From positions 1-64,000 of the forward strand of contig URLJ01000002.1 in NCBI GenBank assembly GCA_900548675.1: a DNA stretch of 64,000 nt, in the 5' to 3' direction. This document shows positions 59,527 to 64,000 of this stretch, piece after piece (position 1 is the stretch's first letter; each line of letters starts with the position of its first letter). The stretch is from an uncultured Mollicutes bacterium. GTDB taxonomy: Bacteria; Bacillota_I; Bacilli_A; ML615J-28; CAG-313. The position numbers were made by a program, and so were the translations under genes. The notes under the pieces are model-generated. The model was not told the origin of the DNA, made no database searches, and saw only the letters and a program-made list of their open reading frames with translations.

Positions 59527-59540
59527 AATGTTTCATTCTT

Positions 59541-59578
59541 TTTTAAAAAATGATGTATACACAAAAAATGTATACATC
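59541..59578 (-). terminator. Terminator after tyrS
   Basis: A 10-bp stem GATGTATACA (59552-59561) with TGTATACATC (59569-59578) and a 7-nt loop. ATTTTTT follows on the minus strand. Confidence 0.88.
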
Positions 59579-59585
59579 AGGTTTG

Positions 59586-60818
59586 TTAATGCTTCAAAAG
59601 ATAATAGTTTTTCTTACCTCTACGAATAATTGTATATTCTTTACCAATTGCATTTTCTTTTGTAAGATTGTATTCAAGATCTTTCACTTGTACACCGTTA
59701 ATCATAACAGCGCCATTACTAATAAATTCACGCGCTTCACGACGTGATGAGGCAGCTTTTGTCAAAATTAAAGCATCAATTATATTAAGTGTTTCTGCTG
59801 TATTAAATGTTGGGAATCCTTCAAAACTCATTTCAATTTCTTCTTTTGTAAGGTTTTCAACTTTACCACTAAATAATGCTTCAGTTATTTTTAAAGCCTC
59901 TAAGTAGCCGGCTTCACCATGAATTAAAGTAGTGACTTCTTTAGCCAAAGCTTTTTGGGCTTTACGAAGATGTGGTTCTATTTTTACAGTTTCTTCTAAT
60001 TCTTCAATTTCTTCTTTTGATAAGAATGTAAATTGTTTTAAACGCTTTACAACATCCGCATCAGCAGTGTTAATCCAAAATTGATAAAATTGATAAGGAC
60101 TAGTTTTTTTAGGATCTAGCCAAACAGCTCCTGATTCACTTTTACCAAATTTTGTACCATCACTTTTAACTACTAGTGGCACAGTTATACCGAAAGCTTC
60201 TGTTTCTTCTGTTTCATGCATTTTTCTTATCAATTCTAAACCACCAGTGATATTACCCCATTGGTCTTGACCACCTATTTGAAGTTGGCAATGCTTAGTT
60301 GTGTAAAGATGTTCAAAATCGAGTGCTTGTAAAATTTGGTAAGAAAATTCTGCATATGATATACCTGATTCAAGACGAGCTTTCACAGTTTCTTTGTTAA
60401 TCATATAATTTACATTAAAGAATTTACCATAAACACGTAAGAATGTTAAAATATCAATGTTATGCGTCCAATCATAATTGTTCACCATTTCACAATTAAA
60501 GAGATTTAATACTTGTTTATGTAAACATTCTGCATTATGAAGGGTTACTTCTTTTGAAAGAAGTTGACGTTCTGAACCTGGTTTAGGATCACCAATAGAA
60601 CCTGTTGCTCCTCCAATCAAGAAGATTGGTTTATTACCAACCATCTCTAATCTTTTCGCGAAAAGATATACAAGAAGATGACCTACATGCAAACTATCTC
60701 CAGTAGGATCTGCTCCTAAGTAAAATGTTAATTCACCTTTGTTTAATTTATCAATTACTTTTTCATCAGTTACAGCATGGATAAGCTCACGCCATTTTAG
60801 TTCTTCAAATAGAGTCAT
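59586..60818 (-). CDS. tyrS: Tyrosyl-tRNA synthetase
   Basis: Class I synthetase for tRNA-Tyr, about 410 residues from the ATG at 60818, the usual length. The HIGH-type motif is HVGH in YLGADPTGDSLHVGHLL, the KMSKS-type motif is KFGKS in GTKFGKSESGAVW, and a C-terminal S4 RNA-binding domain (ASSRREAREFISNGAVMING) is present. The longer frame from 60881 overlaps the regulator gene and is rejected. No T-box precedes it. It lies 16 bp after the ccpA-like gene, so the two are probably co-transcribed. Confidence 0.95.
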   Translation of the reverse strand: MTLFEELKWRELIHAVTDEKVIDKLNKGELTFYLGADPTGDSLHVGHLLVYLFAKRLEMVGNKPIFLIGGATGSIGDPKPGSERQLLSKEVTLHNAECLHKQVLNLFNCEMVNNYDWTHNIDILTFLRVYGKFFNVNYMINKETVKARLESGISYAEFSYQILQALDFEHLYTTKHCQLQIGGQDQWGNITGGLELIRKMHETEETEAFGITVPLVVKSDGTKFGKSESGAVWLDPKKTSPYQFYQFWINTADADVVKRLKQFTFLSKEEIEELEETVKIEPHLRKAQKALAKEVTTLIHGEAGYLEALKITEALFSGKVENLTKEEIEMSFEGFPTFNTAETLNIIDALILTKAASSRREAREFISNGAVMINGVQVKDLEYNLTKENAIGKEYTIIRRGKKNYYLLKH

Positions 60819-60834
60819 TATTTTCACACTTTCT

Positions 60835-61854
60835 TTACTTCTTTTCTTTGGTTGAATCACGCCAAATAATATTATAATCAATTAATTCATGTTTTATAAT
60901 AGGATCTTCATCCATTGGTGTTTCCATTAAATCTGTTAAAACATCCATAGCTTTTTCGCCAAGTTCATATATTGGATTGTTAATGCAAGTAAGTTTTGGA
61001 CGCGACAAAACGGCATATCTTGTATTTTGAAATCCAATAACTTGAAGTTCATTCGGAATGTGGATATGTTGTAAACGCGCAACATTAATAAAAGATACCG
61101 CCATTGAATCACGAACTACTATCGCTACTTCTGGATGATCTTTTCTTAATTCTTCATCATAACTAATTTCATTTAGTTCCGTTTTACCTGAAACAGATAA
61201 CACTTTAGCATCAAGCCCTGCTTCTTGCATTGCTTCTAAGTAACCTGCCACTTTTAAATCATTTACCATGTACTTACGAATCGTCGTAATCATCCATATT
61301 TTCTTATTACCACGGTTGATCATTTCTTTAGTAATATCATAAGCAGCTTTCTTATAGTCAATTGATACACTAGGAATATTATTATCTGAACATACTGAAT
61401 TTGTTAAAACAACATTCATTCCTGATTCAAGAATAATATCAATGTGATCATCTGTTATTTCATCGTTGATATATAGCACTCCATCAACGCCAGATGCGAC
61501 AACGTTTCCCCATAGTTCACGTTCATTATCAATGATATTCTCTTTATTTTTAGAGTCATTTACAAATAAGCGCAATAGGTATCCCCTTCTTGAGGCACAA
61601 TCAGCTATCCCGTTAATCATTTCAGCGACGCTACTACGAGATAATTCAGGAACAACAACCGCAACAGTTGTTGATTTAGAACTAGCTAAACCTTTAGCAT
61701 TAAGATTAGGCTTATAACCTAATTCTTTTATAATTTTTTCAATCTTTTCTCTAGTTGCAGGACGTACTTTTTCAGGATGATTTAAAACCCTAGATACAGT
61801 CGCAAGCGATACACCAGCCGCACCAGCAACATCATAAATCTTAATTTGGTTCAT
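60835..61854 (-). CDS. ccpA: CcpA-like LacI-family catabolite regulator
   Basis: A 339-residue LacI-family repressor. The N-terminal helix-turn-helix IYDVAGAAGVSLATVSRVLN and hinge YKPNLNAKGLASSK are near-identical in layout to Bacillus CcpA. So are IPSVSIDYKKAAYD, ELQVIGFQNTRYAVLSRPKL and the end WRDSTKEKK; typical CcpA has GFDNT where this has GFQNT. Position between murC and tyrS also matches ccpA in Bacillus. CcpA binds cre sites when HPr is phosphorylated on Ser46; cre-like sites are found at three promoters in this window. GGAG precedes the ATG. A local glycan-sensing LacI protein is the alternative. Confidence 0.82.
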   Translation of the reverse strand: MNQIKIYDVAGAAGVSLATVSRVLNHPEKVRPATREKIEKIIKELGYKPNLNAKGLASSKSTTVAVVVPELSRSSVAEMINGIADCASRRGYLLRLFVNDSKNKENIIDNERELWGNVVASGVDGVLYINDEITDDHIDIILESGMNVVLTNSVCSDNNIPSVSIDYKKAAYDITKEMINRGNKKIWMITTIRKYMVNDLKVAGYLEAMQEAGLDAKVLSVSGKTELNEISYDEELRKDHPEVAIVVRDSMAVSFINVARLQHIHIPNELQVIGFQNTRYAVLSRPKLTCINNPIYELGEKAMDVLTDLMETPMDEDPIIKHELIDYNIIWRDSTKEKK

Positions 61855-61893
61855 AGTTTACTCCTTTCAATTACTTCGTTTCTTTTCATTTCT

Positions 61894-61922
61894 ATTATAT
61901 CATACATAAAAGGAGTTTTCAA
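61894..61922 (-). promoter_or_regulatory. Sigma-A promoter of the ccpA-like gene
   Basis: On the minus strand TTGAAA (complement of 61917-61922), 17 nt, TATAAT (complement of 61894-61899). Confidence 0.75.
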
Positions 61923-61928
61923 TAAAAA

Positions 61929-61942
61929 TGAAAATATTTTCA
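61929..61942. promoter_or_regulatory. Palindrome TGAAAATATTTTCA before the ccpA-like gene
   Basis: A perfect 14-bp palindrome lies 6 bp upstream of the -35 box and just past the murC stop. A T-rich tract follows on the minus strand, so it can be a weak murC terminator. The TGAAAA...TTTTCA form also resembles a LacI-family operator without the central CG. Confidence 0.45.
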
Positions 61943-61949
61943 TTCATTT

Positions 61950-63161
61950 TCATTTTTTTAAAAGCGGACTATATTTAATAATTGTTCCTGCTCCTAAAAA
62001 TACTACTATTCCTTCCTCATCATAATTATATGTTTCAGCGATTTTTTCCGTAAATTTTTCGAAGTCTTTAAGTCTCTCATCGATTATTTTTTGTAAATTA
62101 TCATTTCTTATTTCTCTAGCAGAGGTGAATACATCATTAATATATACTTTATCAAATAAACTGAGACTTTCTTTAAAATCTTCAATCAATGCTAGCGTCC
62201 TCGAATATGTATGTGGTTCAAAAAAAACTGTGGTCTTTAAAGATGGATACTTTTGTTTAATGGTATCATGTAAAGCTTTTATCTCACTTGGATGATGAGC
62301 ATAATCTTTGATAATGATTGTTTTTTTGTAGACTACTTCCTCACTTCTTCTTTTTGGCAAGGTAATGTTTTTGATTCTTTTTTTGATGTAACTATCGGTA
62401 AATCCTAATCTTTTTATCACCCGGTAAGCATCCATAAAATTTTCTATCATATGTTTACCACAAAATGGTAAGAAATAATGTTGTGGCTTTCTATTATGTT
62501 GATATATTCTTATTAAAAATCCTTTATCACTAGTTTTAAGAATTTTATATTTATATTCGTTTTTATTAATTACAACTTTAGACTGCTTTTTTAAAGCTTC
62601 AAAAGCATCCATCACATCATCGATCGATTTGTAATAATCTGGATGATCATATTCTATATTGGTAATTACTAAATAATCAGGATGATAATTTAAAAAATGT
62701 CTTTTATATTCACAGGCTTCATATAAAAAATATCGAAAATTCTTCTTTCCTAAACCTTCCCCCGATCCTACCACATAACTAATTGACTCATCTTTTAATA
62801 TATCCGCAATCATTTTTGTAGTTGTTGTCTTACCATGGGTTCCTGCTACTGCTATTTGGATGGCAGGAATCATACTCAGATATTCTTGATAATAAAAATA
62901 AGAATAGTCATGTTCTCTTATTTTTTCTACTATTAAAGCATCTTCATAAGCACTACTGATTATATATATTACATCTCCTATTTTTTCAATAATATCAGTT
63001 TTATTTATCTCATCTATTTGAATATTCCTTTTTTTTAACTCTTCTAAAAAATCGAAATCTTCTAAAACATCACAACCTCTAACACTGTATCCTAAATCAT
63101 AAAGCATACACGCTAAACTACTCATGCCTGTTCCTTTAATACCTACTAGATAATATTCCAT
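61950..63161 (-). CDS. murC: UDP-N-acetylmuramate--L-alanine ligase
   Basis: Adds L-Ala to UDP-MurNAc, the first step of stem-peptide synthesis in the cytosol. The N-terminal Rossmann motif is GIKGTGMSSLA (7-17), the ATP loop is AGTHGKTTTT (106-115), and later motifs are NIEYDHPDYY, KDYAHHPSEI, FEPHTYSRT and FLGAGTI. At 403 residues it is slightly short for the family (about 430-460) but all domains are present. It shows the cell makes its own peptidoglycan. The ribosome site GGTGAT lies inside the 3' arm of a hairpin that also serves as terminator of the upstream gene. Confidence 0.92.
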   Translation of the reverse strand: MEYYLVGIKGTGMSSLACMLYDLGYSVRGCDVLEDFDFLEELKKRNIQIDEINKTDIIEKIGDVIYIISSAYEDALIVEKIREHDYSYFYYQEYLSMIPAIQIAVAGTHGKTTTTKMIADILKDESISYVVGSGEGLGKKNFRYFLYEACEYKRHFLNYHPDYLVITNIEYDHPDYYKSIDDVMDAFEALKKQSKVVINKNEYKYKILKTSDKGFLIRIYQHNRKPQHYFLPFCGKHMIENFMDAYRVIKRLGFTDSYIKKRIKNITLPKRRSEEVVYKKTIIIKDYAHHPSEIKALHDTIKQKYPSLKTTVFFEPHTYSRTLALIEDFKESLSLFDKVYINDVFTSAREIRNDNLQKIIDERLKDFEKFTEKIAETYNYDEEGIVVFLGAGTIIKYSPLLKK

Positions 63162-63164
63162 AAA

Positions 63165-63200
63165 AAAATCACCACTTAATTATATGCGAGTGGTGATTTT
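63165..63200 (-). terminator. Terminator after the DUF2130 gene, overlapping the murC start region
   Basis: A 12-bp perfect stem AAAATCACCACT (63165-63176) with AGTGGTGATTTT (63189-63200). The seven-T tract on the minus strand directly abuts the murC ATG. The loop contains TATAAT (63179-63184 complement), which could start a short murC transcript that cannot form the hairpin. Confidence 0.75.
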
Positions 63201-63235
63201 AATATCATTTAATAAAAATTTTACTACTGACTAAA

Positions 63236-64000
63236 TTATAGTTTTTTTACTACTTTTCTATTTAAATTTAATTCAAATTTATCTAATTTGCTAGTTATTT
63301 GATTAATATAAGAAGTAGCTATTTTTTCGCAACTCGCTTCTATTTTGCGGGCTGCATCACTTATTGTAGCGTTATTTTTAAGAATGGTTTCAAGTTCTTT
63401 ATTTAGTGTAGTTAATGGCTTATCTAAATATGTTAATTTTATGTCATTAAATTCCGCTATTAAATCCATGCTACTTTTTAATTCTAATTTTGTAGCTTCC
63501 TCACTATTAATAATATCTTCAAATCTCTTTGTAAGTGAGACAAGCATACTCAAAAATGTCATCATATAAGCTGGACGAACAACATACATATCCTCATATT
63601 CCTTTACTTTATACATCGGTATCATGTTAGGTTTATCCCGTTCTAAATTGCTTACTAATAAAGCATACTTGCAGTTTTTCTTTTCTCTATTCTCATTTAA
63701 AGCTTTATAATAATACTGATTAGTTTGTTTATTTGTTGAGGCAGGATTTTCATCTTTCATTTCTAAACATACTGACGTAAGTAAAGTATCTTCAGTATGG
63801 TTTAAACTAGAGTATATTTTAAAGATATAATCAGCTTTGGATCTCTTAGTATTTTCGCTACCAACTAATTCATTATCTTTTTCCCATGTACAATTAAAGA
63901 AGCCATTTTGCATGTATTGCATCGCTTCATTGTTACACCAAGATTCAAGATCTTCTCCTGTTTGCTTAACATTCATCGATACTCTTTGACGTTGAAGATT
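63236..64000 (-). CDS. DUF2130 protein, N-terminal part beyond the window
   Basis: The C-terminal 254 residues or so of a DUF2130 protein. The frame stays open from the first Met at 63976 to the window end, and family members have a long coiled-coil N-terminal half, so the true start is outside. Visible features are GEDLESWCNNEAMQY, SENTKRSKADYIFKIYSS, VCLEMKDENP and MKVKEYEDM-like VKEYEDMYVVRPAYM, then a helical tail. The domain core resembles a nuclease-like fold, but no function is proven. The stop lies 36 bp before the shared hairpin ahead of murC. Confidence 0.72.
   Translation of the reverse strand, partial: NLQRQRVSMNVKQTGEDLESWCNNEAMQYMQNGFFNCTWEKDNELVGSENTKRSKADYIFKIYSSLNHTEDTLLTSVCLEMKDENPASTNKQTNQYYYKALNENREKKNCKYALLVSNLERDKPNMIPMYKVKEYEDMYVVRPAYMMTFLSMLVSLTKRFEDIINSEEATKLELKSSMDLIAEFNDIKLTYLDKPLTTLNKELETILKNNATISDAARKIEASCEKIATSYINQITSKLDKFELNLNRKVVKKL

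Noticed and set aside
60835..61854. A dedicated LacI-type repressor of the glycan island
   Set aside because: Sequence layout and the murC-tyrS neighbourhood match CcpA better. The cre sites at oppA, which is outside the island, also favour a global regulator. It remains an alternative.
1..64000. tRNA or rRNA genes, CRISPR arrays, insertion sequences or prophage
   Set aside because: No cloverleaf or rRNA sequence, no evenly spaced short repeats, and no transposase, integrase or phage protein were recognised, so the island shows no direct mobility signature.

Overview
The window is AT-rich DNA from a low-GC member of the Bacilli, probably near the Mollicutes/Acholeplasma or Erysipelotrichia side of the class. 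TGA is a normal stop codon (murQ ends in TGA) and Trp is coded by TGG, so the Mycoplasma code is not in use. Promoters are mostly TTGACA-N17-TATAAT-like and Shine-Dalgarno sites are strong. A Trp T-box, two Spx proteins, a CcpA-like regulator and a CotD-like protein all point to Bacilli. Only clpP, a CYTH gene and trpS are on the plus strand; everything else is on the minus strand.

Left flank (1-14.9 kb): CotD-like protein, ClpP, a RluA-type pseudouridine synthase, CYTH protein, two spx copies, a DUF3899-like membrane protein, oppFDCB and oppA, a membrane protein of unknown function, and T-box-controlled trpS. This recalls the Bacillus order trpS-oppABCDF-spx-yjbK-yjbO. Right flank (59.6-64 kb): tyrS, a ccpA-like gene, murC and a DUF2130 gene cut by the window edge. 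This recalls Bacillus murC-ccpA-tyrS.

Between these flanks (about 15-59.5 kb) lies one continuous block of minus-strand genes that looks like a peptidoglycan or aminosugar-glycan utilization island. Unit 1 (20.8-15.0 kb) is DUF624-namZ-mupG-anmK-murQ-hydrolase. Unit 2 (23.6-20.9 kb) is a double-GNAT protein plus a sugar-binding lipoprotein. Unit 3 is a large repeat-bearing surface protein behind a promoter with two cre-like sites. Unit 4 (48.9-27.4 kb) appears to be a single operon of about 21.5 kb: cytosolic GH20, a giant membrane-tethered binding protein, two permeases, a beta-propeller-like protein, a YIP1 protein, a giant DUF5696-like protein, two more permeases, DUF624, a NAGPA-type phosphodiester glycosidase and a NagZ-NagB fusion. 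Unit 5 (53.8-49.1 kb) is an M19 dipeptidase and two GHL10 enzymes. Unit 6 (59.5-54.0 kb) is an AmiE-like serine hydrolase, a double GNAT, a PIG-L-type protein and a third GHL10.

A working model (inference): surface GHL10 and NAGPA enzymes, held by an unusual C-terminal Cys/TM/basic-tail signal, cut glycans outside the cell. ABC importers bring fragments in. Cytosolic GH20, NagZ-NagB, NamZ, MupG, AmiE-like hydrolase, AnmK, MurQ and dipeptidase reduce them to fructose-6-phosphate, lactate and amino acids. The CcpA-like regulator encoded in the window probably acts on the cre-like sites. No sugar-importer ATPase, NagA, MurP-type PTS or MurNAc/GlcNAc kinase was seen, so these would have to be elsewhere. 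No tRNA, rRNA, IS element, CRISPR array or phage gene was recognised.
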